The notes beneath the pieces are model-generated. The model worked only from the letters and a program-made list of their open reading frames with translations, was not told the origin of the DNA and did no database searches. A DNA stretch of 64,000 bases from assembly GCF_001403615.1 (NCBI RefSeq), contig NZ_LN879454.1, positions 1 to 64,000 of the forward strand, written 5' to 3'. Shown here piece by piece: positions 32,691 through 40,870 of the stretch. The position numbers were made by a program, and so were the translations under genes. The stretch is from Desnuesiella massiliensis. GTDB taxonomy: Bacteria > Bacillota > Clostridia > Clostridiales > Clostridiaceae. The stretch's first letter is position 1. Each line of letters opens with the position of its first letter.

Positions 32691-33362
32691 GTATTCCACC
32701 ATTCTCTCCAGCCTTTTCAAATCGTTTATAGTGACTTTTTTGTTTTGAATGCTTATTATGCCATCTTGGATAAGTTCATTTAATATTTTTGTTACCGTAA
32801 CTCTGGAACAACCAATTAAATCTGCCAGCTCTTGATGGGTAAAGGAAAAATCTAATATGGTTTTACCATTTAAATTAACATTAACTCCCTGTATAGCAAG
32901 TCTATATAAAGTATTAGCTATTTTAGATTTTGACGAGGTAAATAGTATATCTGACATTTGAGATAGGGATATCCTATATTTTCTTGTTATACTATGTATG
33001 AAATACCTATAGCCTTCGGCATTAGAGTCTAAAAATTCATCTAATGTAGTCTTCTCAACTATAGAGACAGTTGAATCTTCCATAGCTCTTGTCTGCAAGT
33101 TATAGCCACCTTCAACAAAGTAGTTGGTTTCTCCAAAAATTTCACCAGGTATTAGAAAAAATAGTATTTTTTCAGCCCCATTTGAGTGATATAACGCTTG
33201 GTTAATCTTCCCTTTAGTAACAATACCCACATAGTTTTCAATATTGGTAGTAAAAACCTCATTTTTATGAAGATGAATTTCTTTGCCTAAAGGAGCCATG
33301 GTATTAAGAAAAAAGTTTCTCATATGATTTTGCTTTTCTTCATCAAACAACCGCTTATACAT
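32688..33362 (-). CDS. Crp/Fnr-family transcriptional regulator
   Basis: About 224 residues. An N-terminal cyclic-nucleotide-type beta barrel (30-130, with 'GEIFGETNYFVEGGYNLQTR') is followed by a C-terminal winged helix with recognition helix in 'FTHQELADLIGCSRVTVTKI' (near 180). No Cys cluster of an FNR type is evident. The start at 33362 (AAAGGAAT upstream) is used; the longer frame to 33506 runs through promoter-like sequence. Upstream are several TGTATA-rich motifs that may be its own sites. The signal is unknown. Confidence 0.87.
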   Translation of the reverse strand: MYKRLFDEEKQNHMRNFFLNTMAPLGKEIHLHKNEVFTTNIENYVGIVTKGKINQALYHSNGAEKILFFLIPGEIFGETNYFVEGGYNLQTRAMEDSTVSIVEKTTLDEFLDSNAEGYRYFIHSITRKYRISLSQMSDILFTSSKSKIANTLYRLAIQGVNVNLNGKTILDFSFTHQELADLIGCSRVTVTKILNELIQDGIISIQNKKVTINDLKRLERMVEY

Positions 33363-33630
33363 AGTAAAAATTCCTTTCTTATTTTTAAGTGAAAATATGC
33401 TTAAGATATTATAGCATAATAAGTACATTACGTAAAAGTTATGAACTCTTGCAATGTATACAATTCCATTATATACATTATGACCCTTAAGTGCTGATAT
33501 ATACATGTTTATATTTGTATATATGAATGATATTATTGTGTATATAAGCCTAAATATATGACGTATAGCACTGCAATAGTTAGGGACAAGCTTGGTTCAA
33601 ATGGAGCTTGGATTAAATAGGGGGAGAAAA

Positions 33631-33696
33631 ATGTATAGGCATATATTGAGAATATTAGTTTTCTTATTTGTTTTAGGTATTATTTTTCTAAGATAA
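33631..33696 (+). CDS. Candidate 21-residue hydrophobic peptide
   Basis: An ATG eight bases after a strong AGGGGGAG site opens a 21-codon frame, 'MYRHILRILVFLFVLGIIFL' plus Arg: a basic start, one membrane span and a terminal Arg. A strong terminator begins 6 bases past the stop. A CAAGCT/AGCTTG hairpin precedes the ribosome site. The pattern (own leader, strong site, tiny hydrophobic product, own terminator) fits a small membrane protein or a type I toxin-like peptide. No antisense RNA was identified. Confidence 0.5.
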   Translation: MYRHILRILVFLFVLGIIFLR

Positions 33697-33701
33697 TATA
33701 T

Positions 33702-33748
33702 AAAATAAAACCCAGTGATTTAAATCAAAAATCACTGGGTTTTATTTA
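33702..33748. terminator. Bidirectional terminator
   Basis: AAATAAAACCCAGTGATT pairs with AATCACTGGGTTTTATTT, an 18-bp stem. It serves the small peptide gene and the convergent GGCT-like gene, whose stop codon overlaps its end. Confidence 0.9.
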
Positions 33749-34219
33749 TCTTTCTTCCATATACCTTCTCCAACTTCCTTCGGGAAGATATAGCGCTTTT
33801 TTGTTAATTTCTTCTTTTTGAAGAGGATTATTTAAATTATACATATAGACATAAGCTTTAAGCTTTTTGTTGCTTTGCAGATAACCGCCTTCAGCAGACA
33901 TATCAATAACTTCTACTTCTTTTAAAACTTTATCATAATCATTTTCTATATTATTACTACCCTTAAACCCCTCTAATTCGTCTAGTTGTTTAAGAGTTTC
34001 TTCATAATCTTTAATTTCAATTAATTCTCCGTATACTTCATCATTTCCATCTATCAATGCAGGGTATCCTTTGTGGCTCAAATGAAAGAGCTTACCTGAG
34101 GTTTTAGCTTCTACTGAGGAAGTAACTTTACCTTGCAGGTATTTATCATAATTATAGAAGCCTTTCAATAGAGAGCCATATACAAATAACGGATATTTAT
34201 CAGTGGTTTTGTTTAGCAA
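33746..34219 (-). CDS. Gamma-glutamylcyclotransferase-fold protein
   Basis: 157 residues with the GGCT/YtfP signature 'LFVYGSLLKGFYNYDKYL' near the N-terminus and the putative catalytic Glu in 'DEVYGELIEI' (near 70). Enzymes of this fold release 5-oxoproline (pyroglutamate) from gamma-glutamyl compounds. Its start overlaps the end of the Pcp gene by 7 bases, so the two are translationally coupled. This fits a pathway around pyroglutamate. Substrate not shown. Confidence 0.87.
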   Translation of the reverse strand: MLNKTTDKYPLFVYGSLLKGFYNYDKYLQGKVTSSVEAKTSGKLFHLSHKGYPALIDGNDEVYGELIEIKDYEETLKQLDELEGFKGSNNIENDYDKVLKEVEVIDMSAEGGYLQSNKKLKAYVYMYNLNNPLQKEEINKKALYLPEGSWRRYMEER

Positions 34220-34854
34220 ATCTTACCGCCTATAGCTTTTATGTCTTCGGAATTTTCAACGGCTGCTTTTATAGCGCATTCTAAACCTTTAGTTATATCT
34301 TCTAAAGACATGCTTGGAGTATTCTTTTTATCCACTACTTGAGAAGGAATGAAAGGTACGTGGATAAAGCCGCCCTTAATATTATTATATTTCTTGTCTA
34401 TTAGATATAATAGACCATACATTATGTGATTGCATACAAAGGTTCCTGCGGAGTTTGATACGGAAGCTGGAATGCCATTGTCACTGATTTCCTTTACCAT
34501 AGCTTTAATAGGCAAGGAAGCAAAATAAGCTGGTTCACCATCCTCATAGATTGGCATATCTATAGGTTGATTGCCTTCATTATCCTTTATTCTAGCATCA
34601 TCTAAGTTTATAGCTACTCTTTCTGGAGTTATATCAAAACGTCCACCAGCTTGACCAATACAGATAACTATATCAGGTTTATGAGTTTCTATAGCAGTTT
34701 CTAAGGCCTCTAAAGACTTTCTAAAAACTGTAGGAATCTCAACTTTTATTACTTGAGCGTTAGCAATTTCCTCTTTAACCTTTTTCACTGCTTCTAGAGC
34801 AGGGTTAATTTTTTCACCACCAAAGGGATCAAAGCCTGTTATTAATACTTTCAA
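34213..34854 (-). CDS. pcp: Pyrrolidone-carboxylate peptidase
   Basis: A 213-residue C15 peptidase. 'ITGFDPFGGEKINPA' opens the protein. The catalytic triad is visible: Glu near 80 ('ERVAINLDDA' region), Cys in 'SNSAGTFVCNHIMYG' (near 143) and His in 'GGFIHVPFIP' (near 167). It removes N-terminal pyroglutamate from peptides in the cytoplasm. Encoded after DUF969 and DUF979 membrane proteins, a conserved grouping, which suggests they import its substrates. Confidence 0.96.
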   Translation of the reverse strand: MKVLITGFDPFGGEKINPALEAVKKVKEEIANAQVIKVEIPTVFRKSLEALETAIETHKPDIVICIGQAGGRFDITPERVAINLDDARIKDNEGNQPIDMPIYEDGEPAYFASLPIKAMVKEISDNGIPASVSNSAGTFVCNHIMYGLLYLIDKKYNNIKGGFIHVPFIPSQVVDKKNTPSMSLEDITKGLECAIKAAVENSEDIKAIGGKIC

Positions 34855-34902
34855 ATCAATTCACCTCGTTTTTAAATTATAATTTAATGTCTTCAAAACA
34901 CC

Positions 34903-35832
34903 TTAAAAGGCTAAGAAGTACATTAAGAATATATGAATAACTAACATAGCTATAGCTACAGGAGCTTGTGTTAATATTACCCTATTTTTGTTTTTAGTTT
35001 CAAGTAAGGCAGCAGGCACTACATTAAAGTTAGCTGCCATTGGAGTTAATAAAGTTCCACAGTAGCCAGCAGTTAGAGCTAAAGCTCCAGCAACAGCAGG
35101 GTTAGCTCCTTGGGATAGTACAAATGGAACTCCCACGCCTGCAGTTATAACAGTAAAGGCTGCAAAGCCATTACCCATTATAATTGTAAATACTGCCATG
35201 CCTATACAGTAAGCTGTTATACCAGCTAGGATGTTGCCTTGAGGAATTACAGTGGAGATACCATCAGAAATAACCTTACCTACGCCAGCGGTAGTAAATA
35301 CTGTTCCTAGAGCCGCCAATAATTGAGGCAATATACTGGATGGACCTACTTGCTGTAACATTCTATCTCCATCTAAAGCAATGTTTTTAGCTGGAGATTT
35401 TGTAATTACTAAAGTTATTATCAAAGCGGCTGCAGAAGAAAGACCTATAGCCACTTGACCGTTGATTTTTGTAAATTGAGTAATACCTAGAGCGAAAATG
35501 GCTAATGTTACAGAGGGTAAGAATATTGCTCCACCAATTTTTTTAGCCTGCTCTAGTCTAAAGCTTTCTGTTGGAGTACTTATTTTTCCGATTTTAACTT
35601 GTTTAGCTGCAGTTAAGAAACCTAAAACTAATATAAGAACGCCCACAAAAGTTGCAGGAATATACTTTCCAGCTATAAAAATAAAACCAAGTATAAGCCA
35701 AAAGGCAGAGGTTCCCATTCTTGTCTTTAGTTCTTTATCGTTGAAGGTCATAAAAGCTGTAATTAACATTACTACTCCCATTATTGTATAAAATACTTCA
35801 AGAAAAATATTATTAAATGTTTGAATACTCAT
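34903..35832 (-). CDS. DUF979-family membrane protein
   Basis: 309 residues with about nine membrane segments. 'TTAGVGKVISDGISTVIPQG' and 'GNGFAAFTVITAGVGVPFVL' are characteristic of DUF979. It is always seen beside DUF969; together they resemble two halves of an ion-coupled carrier (related in look to the ArsB/NhaD and DcuC-like superfamily). The link to pcp suggests transport of pyroglutamate or pyroglutamyl peptides; this is inference. The gene starts 14 bases after DUF969. Confidence 0.85.
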   Translation of the reverse strand: MSIQTFNNIFLEVFYTIMGVVMLITAFMTFNDKELKTRMGTSAFWLILGFIFIAGKYIPATFVGVLILVLGFLTAAKQVKIGKISTPTESFRLEQAKKIGGAIFLPSVTLAIFALGITQFTKINGQVAIGLSSAAALIITLVITKSPAKNIALDGDRMLQQVGPSSILPQLLAALGTVFTTAGVGKVISDGISTVIPQGNILAGITAYCIGMAVFTIIMGNGFAAFTVITAGVGVPFVLSQGANPAVAGALALTAGYCGTLLTPMAANFNVVPAALLETKNKNRVILTQAPVAIAMLVIHIFLMYFLAF

Positions 35833-35846
35833 AATATCACCCCTAA

Positions 35847-36515
35847 CTATTTTTTATTGGATTTTCTTTCAAGTTTTTTATCTAAAATATAATTTTGAAT
35901 TAATGCTATTAAGAAAGCTGCTATAGCTGCAGGAATAGAGGCTTTAGCTATGGCAGAAGCTTCAGCGGCATATCCAAGCTTTTGAAGAGTTCCTTGTATT
36001 AAAAGCACTCCGGCGCTAGCCATAAATATATTTTGGGCAAAGAAGTTTCCGTAGTTTTCCATAGCTGCAGCGGCACCTTTTATTTTATCTTCATCTTCAT
36101 CATCAAGCTCTCCATGTTTAGCAATAGCTGCTCCTTGAGCCATAGGATTTATAAGAGGTCTTATAAACTGAGGGTGACCACCAATTCTTATGGAAAGAGC
36201 AGCGGCTATTTCTCTTATAAATAGATATAAAGTTAGAAGTCTTCCTGTAGTTATGTTTTTAGCTCTGCTTATAAGATCTGTAGCTTTTTCTCTTAAACCA
36301 TATCTTTCACAGATTCCAATTACAGGTAAGGTTAAGACGAATAGAGTCATATATCTTGTATCTACAAAGGCCTTACCTAGGGTGTTAAGTATTTCTGTAA
36401 AACTCATTCCAGCTACTAAACCAGTAACTAGTCCGGATACTAGAACTACGGCGATAGTATCCAATTTTAATGCGAAACCGATAATAACAATGAGGACACC
36501 AATTAATTTAATCAT
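35847..36515 (-). CDS. DUF969-family membrane protein
   Basis: About 222 residues with six or so membrane segments and the DUF969 signature 'RIGGHPQFIRPLINPMAQGA' near residue 110. The start at 36515 has AAAGGATGA upstream. First gene of DUF969-DUF979-pcp-GGCT. Presumed partner of the DUF979 protein in one carrier. Confidence 0.85.
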   Translation of the reverse strand: MIKLIGVLIVIIGFALKLDTIAVVLVSGLVTGLVAGMSFTEILNTLGKAFVDTRYMTLFVLTLPVIGICERYGLREKATDLISRAKNITTGRLLTLYLFIREIAAALSIRIGGHPQFIRPLINPMAQGAAIAKHGELDDEDEDKIKGAAAAMENYGNFFAQNIFMASAGVLLIQGTLQKLGYAAEASAIAKASIPAAIAAFLIALIQNYILDKKLERKSNKK

Positions 36516-36788
36516 AATATCATCCTTTCTCACAAAATATATTCTTTCTTAAAGAAACTTGTCCTATAAAAAAGAAGAGTATTTTTTATATAAATTCATT
36601 ATATTGAGTTTTCAAAAAATTTTCTGTAGTCTGCACTACAAAAAAATAGATTTCTCAATAAAAAGTTAATAGGATTATAAAAGTAGAAAAAAGTAAATGT
36701 TTTCTTTGCGCTTAGAGATAATGATTTTTTTATGTTAAAATAATATATAGAAGGTAAATTTACTATATTTAATCTAAGGAGGGTATTT

Positions 36789-37832
36789 ATGGAGGAAAAG
36801 CAAGTTTTAAAGGAGCTATGTGAGGCCCATGGTCCTAGTGGCAGAGAACATTGGTTATATAATAATGTAAAAGCTATATTTGAACCTCTTGTTGATAATT
36901 TGCTTATGGACAACTTAAACAATATAATCATGAAAAAGCAAGGGAGCGGAAAAGGTAAGATAATGATAATGGCTCACTTGGATGAGGTGTTTTTAACGGT
37001 TACAGAAATATTAGACAAAGGTTTTTTAAAATTCAAAGCTAATGGGATAGATGCAAAAACCTTGGTTTCTCAAGAAGTTATAATTCATGGAAAGAGGGAT
37101 ATTCTTGGTGTTATAGGTATCAAGCCCCCGCATTTAATGAAGGATGAAGAGAGGAATACTGCAATTAATATAGATAACCTTTTAATTGATACGGGATTTT
37201 CGGAGGAAGAAATTAAAGGATTGGTTAATATAGGTGATTTTGTCACCATCAAAAGAGAATTTTGCGAATTGTTGAATAATAATGTAATTTGCAAGGCTAC
37301 GGATGATAGAGCGGGTATTACAGCTATGTATAGCTGCGCTAAAGAGCTAAATAATGTAAAGCATGATTTAGATGTATATTTTGTCTGTTCCGCTCAAGAG
37401 GAGGTTGGCCATAGAGGAGCGAAAACCGCTTCTCATATAATAAGACCAGATGTAGGAATAGCTATAGATACTACCTTTGATGGTGGAAGACTAGGAGATG
37501 AGGAAAGAGGAAATAAATTAGGAGCAGGGCCTGTAATATGTATTGGACCTAACATTCATCCCAGGCTTAGAAAACAGTTGATGGATATAGCAGAAGAATA
37601 CAATATTCCTTTTCAAGTAGAAGTAGAACCAGGTAATACAGGCACGGATGCTTGGGACATTCAGATAACCAGAGAGGGAATTGCTACGTTATTACTATCT
37701 ATACCTATAAAGTATATGCATACCTCAGTGGAGATGGTAAATTTAAAGGATATAAAAAATACAGGAAGAATTATAGCAAAGCTTATTGAGAAACTAAACT
37801 TTGAAGTATTGGAGGAGATTTTATGCTTTTAG
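36789..37832 (+). CDS. M42-family aminopeptidase, first of a tandem triad
   Basis: 347 residues. The metal ligands and catalytic residues of M42 (glutamyl aminopeptidase / TET) enzymes are intact: 'MAHLDEV' (His63, Asp65), 'TDDRAG', the Glu pair in 'AQEEVGHRGA', Asp in 'AIDTTFDGG' and late His in 'KYMHTSVEM'. M42 peptidases form large dodecamers that trim peptides. The next gene overlaps it by 10 bases. GGAGGG precedes the ATG. Confidence 0.94.
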   Translation: MEEKQVLKELCEAHGPSGREHWLYNNVKAIFEPLVDNLLMDNLNNIIMKKQGSGKGKIMIMAHLDEVFLTVTEILDKGFLKFKANGIDAKTLVSQEVIIHGKRDILGVIGIKPPHLMKDEERNTAINIDNLLIDTGFSEEEIKGLVNIGDFVTIKREFCELLNNNVICKATDDRAGITAMYSCAKELNNVKHDLDVYFVCSAQEEVGHRGAKTASHIIRPDVGIAIDTTFDGGRLGDEERGNKLGAGPVICIGPNIHPRLRKQLMDIAEEYNIPFQVEVEPGNTGTDAWDIQITREGIATLLLSIPIKYMHTSVEMVNLKDIKNTGRIIAKLIEKLNFEVLEEILCF

Positions 37833-38821
37833 AAAGTTTATGCAATGCAGCAGGACCCTCTGGTTATGAAGGAGAAGTAAGAGAGCTTATAAAAAAGGAA
37901 ATTATAAATTATGTAGATGAGCTAAAGGTAGATAAAATGGGGAATATAATAGCTCATAAGAAGGGAAAGGGTCCTAAAGTAGTGGTAGATGCTCATATGG
38001 ATGAGGTAGGTTTTATAATTACAGGCTTTAATGAGGATGGGACCCTTAGATTTCAGGCTTTAGGTGGAATTAACAATAAAATAATTCCTTCAAAGGTAGT
38101 GACTATTGGAGAAGACAAAATACCTGGAGTTATAGGACTAAAACCAATTCACCTTCAATCCTCAGAGGAGAGAAAAAAAGGTATAAGCTATAGTGATTGC
38201 TGTATTGACATTGGTTCAAACTCAAAAGAGGAAACAAAAGAGCTAATAAAGCTAGGTGAGTACGTAGTTTTTCCTACAGAGTATGGAACTTTTGGCCATG
38301 GACTTATTAAAGGAAAGGCCTTTGATGATAGAATGGGTTGTTATGTTTTAATAGAGATTTTGAAGGAAAGTTATGACTGTGATTTGTATGGAGTGTTTAA
38401 TGTACAAGAAGAAATTGGCGAAAGAGGAGCTTTTGTAGCCTCTTACAATGTAAAGCCGGATATAGGTATTGCCTTGGAAGGCACAATTTGTGCAGATATG
38501 CCTAACATTCCCCCCCATTTAAGTGCTACAGAGGTAGGGAAGGGACCGGCTATATCTATTATGGACAGGACTAGTATTTTCAATGATGATATAGCAGAAG
38601 ATATTATTAAGGTAGCAGAAAAGAATAACATATCCTTTCAAAGAAGAAGAGCTATAGCAGGGGGGAATGATGCTGGTGCTATTCATATGTCTAATGACGG
38701 AGCTAAAATAGCTACAGTATCAGTGCCTTGCAGGTACATTCATTCTTCTGTATCTGTAGCTTCTATTGAGGACATAGAAAATACAAAAAAATTGATGATT
38801 GAGTATTTAAAAACATTATAG
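37823..38821 (+). CDS. M42-family aminopeptidase, second of the triad
   Basis: 332 residues, complete active site: 'VDAHMDEVGF', 'FDDRMG', Glu pair in 'VQEEIGERGA', Glu in 'IALEGT' (where the first paralogue has Asp) and His in 'CRYIHSSVS'. The ATG overlaps the previous gene and has GGAGGA upstream. The Asp-to-Glu change at one metal ligand separates paralogue classes in the family and may mean a different specificity. Translationally coupled to its neighbours, so a mixed particle is possible. Confidence 0.94.
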   Translation: MLLESLCNAAGPSGYEGEVRELIKKEIINYVDELKVDKMGNIIAHKKGKGPKVVVDAHMDEVGFIITGFNEDGTLRFQALGGINNKIIPSKVVTIGEDKIPGVIGLKPIHLQSSEERKKGISYSDCCIDIGSNSKEETKELIKLGEYVVFPTEYGTFGHGLIKGKAFDDRMGCYVLIEILKESYDCDLYGVFNVQEEIGERGAFVASYNVKPDIGIALEGTICADMPNIPPHLSATEVGKGPAISIMDRTSIFNDDIAEDIIKVAEKNNISFQRRRAIAGGNDAGAIHMSNDGAKIATVSVPCRYIHSSVSVASIEDIENTKKLMIEYLKTL

Positions 38822-38842
38822 GGAGAGGGAGAGGTAATATTT

Positions 38843-39832
38843 ATGGATGGATTATTAAATAGATTAGTTACTGCTTTTGGTGTAAGCGGACATGAGGATG
38901 CTGTAAGAAATATTATTATAGAGGATCTAGAAAGACTTCAGGTAAACTATACTATAGATAAGATGGGTAATCTAATAGTTGCTCTTAATAATAAAGAAGG
39001 AAAACAAGATAATAAAAAATATATGTTTACTGCTCATATGGATTCTATAGGAATGATCTGTACTTATATAGATTCAAAGGGTTTTTGTAGAATGGGAGCG
39101 CTAGGGGGCTTTAAGCCAGCTAACATGGTAAACAATTTTGTCCAATTTGAAAACGGAGTTTTGGGCAGGGTTGGTATAGAAAAAGATGGTGGAGATATAG
39201 AGGATTTATTTGTAGATATTGCAGTAAACAATAGAGAAGGGGCTTTAGAGAAAATTAAAGAAGGGCATGTAGCCTCTATAAATGGATATGTTTTAGAAAA
39301 TGAAGATTTTATAACAGCCCCTAATTTAGATAATAGAGTAGGCTGCTATATATTATTGAAGACCATAGAAAAGCTTGTAGAAAATAAAGAGTTTTTATCT
39401 AATATAGATAAAGAGCTATATTTTGCATTTACTACACAAAATAATTTAGGGGGAAGAGGGGCCAGAGCTGCAGCCTATGCCATAGAGCCTGAATATTGCA
39501 TAGTAATAGATATGGAAGACACTAAAGACTGTATAGGAGCTAAAGGAAAGCTTGAGTTATCCAAAGGACCAGCCATTAAAATAATGGATAGGACTCTTAT
39601 AATGCATCATGAAATAAAGAATATTATAGAGGGGGCCGCTAATAAAATGGAATTAGATATTAATTATTTTGTAGGAGAGGATGCCTCAGAGGGTGGAACC
39701 ATTCATAAAGAAGTAGATGGAGTAAAAACAGGCACCTTGTGCATACCTTGTAGATATCTTCATACTAATGAAGAAATGGTAAGCTTTAAGGACATAGAGC
39801 TTACTAGAGAATTAATTTTTAATATGTTATAA
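38843..39832 (+). CDS. M42-family protein lacking the catalytic Glu pair
   Basis: 329 residues, colinear with its two neighbours. Metal-ligand motifs remain ('TAHMDSIGM' His65/Asp67, 'NLDNRVG' Asp163, 'VIDME' Asp223, 'CRYLHTNEEM'). However, the Glu-Glu pair (general base plus metal ligand) is replaced by Asn200-Asn201 in 'TTQNNLGGRGARA'. Hydrolysis by the usual mechanism is therefore unlikely. The frame is intact and has a good ribosome site (GGGAGAGG), so this is a maintained pseudo-enzyme and not a decayed gene. A structural or regulatory subunit of an M42 particle is a reasonable guess. Confidence 0.9.
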   Translation: MDGLLNRLVTAFGVSGHEDAVRNIIIEDLERLQVNYTIDKMGNLIVALNNKEGKQDNKKYMFTAHMDSIGMICTYIDSKGFCRMGALGGFKPANMVNNFVQFENGVLGRVGIEKDGGDIEDLFVDIAVNNREGALEKIKEGHVASINGYVLENEDFITAPNLDNRVGCYILLKTIEKLVENKEFLSNIDKELYFAFTTQNNLGGRGARAAAYAIEPEYCIVIDMEDTKDCIGAKGKLELSKGPAIKIMDRTLIMHHEIKNIIEGAANKMELDINYFVGEDASEGGTIHKEVDGVKTGTLCIPCRYLHTNEEMVSFKDIELTRELIFNML

Positions 39833-39857
39833 AAGGCAAGGTCTAGTATGTAATATG

Positions 39858-39896
39858 CTTAAAAATAAAAGTCAGGTGATGGACTCACCTGACTTT
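39858..39896 (-). terminator. Terminator of the cobalamin adenosyltransferase gene
   Basis: AAAGTCAGGTGA and TCACCTGACTTT form a perfect 12-bp stem. On the minus strand it is followed by TTATTTTTAAG, so it terminates the leftward gene about 80 bases after its stop. Confidence 0.75.
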
Positions 39897-39975
39897 GAAG
39901 GGATGGGAAATTAATGGAAGTATATGATATAATGTGTATCTATTTAAAAAGATAATTGCGAATTTAATATTGGGA

Positions 39976-40542
39976 TTAAACCCATTCTTTCATTATGGTT
40001 TCCGGTTTGTTTTGTAGGAAGTTTAAAAATCTAGATAGTGTAAACATAAAATCTGATAATCTATTTATATACAAATAGCTCTCAGGATATTCACTGACTT
40101 CCTTCTCAATTAAATATTTTACGAAAACCCTCTCAGCTCTTCTAACCACTGATCTAATCACATGAGCATAGGTTCCTTCCTCACTGCCGCTATAAAGAAT
40201 AAATTTCCTTTGAATAGGCATAATAGAGGCCATTCTATCAATTTCCTTTTCTAAAATTCCTACATTTTCTTTGGATATTTTAATTTTAGTAAAGTTCATA
40301 GATATCTCTACACCCATATTAAATAGAGCATTCTGTATATCTATAATTAAATTAGTTATATGCTCTTTTTCTTTTTCATCAATAATTTCATTTTTGCTTA
40401 TTAAAGCATTTAGATAGCCTATATGTGAATTTACTTCATCAATACTACCTTGTAAATCTATAAAATTGCTGGCTTTAGATATCCTTTCACCTAAAAGATT
40501 TCCTGTGCTACCTTTATCACCAGTTTTTGTATATATTCCCAT
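39976..40542 (-). CDS. Cob(I)alamin adenosyltransferase, PduO type
   Basis: About 188 residues. The N-terminal 'IYTKTGDKGSTGNLLGERIS' is the ATP-binding signature of PduO-type enzymes. Helical bundle motifs 'DLQGSIDEVNSHIGYLNA' and 'VRRAERVFVKYL' (late Arg-Arg) follow. It transfers the adenosyl group of ATP to cob(I)alamin to make adenosylcobalamin. The start at 40542 has AAGGAG 8 bases upstream; an upstream GTG overlaps that site and is rejected. Standing alone, so no specific B12 enzyme is implied. I saw no cobalamin riboswitch upstream. Confidence 0.93.
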   Translation of the reverse strand: MGIYTKTGDKGSTGNLLGERISKASNFIDLQGSIDEVNSHIGYLNALISKNEIIDEKEKEHITNLIIDIQNALFNMGVEISMNFTKIKISKENVGILEKEIDRMASIMPIQRKFILYSGSEEGTYAHVIRSVVRRAERVFVKYLIEKEVSEYPESYLYINRLSDFMFTLSRFLNFLQNKPETIMKEWV

Positions 40543-40756
40543 ATGATTCACTCCTTAAAGATAAACAATTATAATTTGTAGAAAATTGTTTATCAGCAAT
40601 ATATTTATATAATTACAAATACATAAATATATTACCCTCATAAGAATTATAAAATTCATACCACTAGCTAATAATAATTAATATTACTTTATAATTATTA
40701 TTAATTATATTATACCATATTTATTTCAAATGTCACCTATTTTTTAAAAAAAATAA
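40543..40756. other. Gene-free stretch upstream of the adenosyltransferase gene
   Basis: AT-rich. TAAACAATT and AATTGTTTA (about 40562-40592) form an inverted repeat right at the gene's expected promoter and could be an operator. A run of TAAT/ATTA repeats (about 40665-40705) follows. No ORF with a ribosome site. Confidence 0.4.
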
Positions 40757-40861
40757 AAAGTCTATAGGGAAACAACTTAAGCTAATAACTTGTATATGGC
40801 TCATAATGGTCTAAAGATGCCATTTTGAAACATATACAAGTTAAGTTTTCCTATAGATAAT
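40757..40861 (-). terminator. Long imperfect palindrome after the radical SAM gene
   Basis: TCTATAGGGAAA...AACTTGTATATG (40761-40798) is complementary, with bulges, to CATATACAAGTTAAG...CCTATAGATA (40831-40860). On the minus strand the hairpin is followed by CTTTTTATTTTTTTT, so it can end the agr-linked radical SAM transcript. It is about 100 bases long, much more than a simple terminator needs, and may be a mobile palindrome adopted for this use. Confidence 0.6.
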
Positions 40862-40870
40862 GAACCTATG

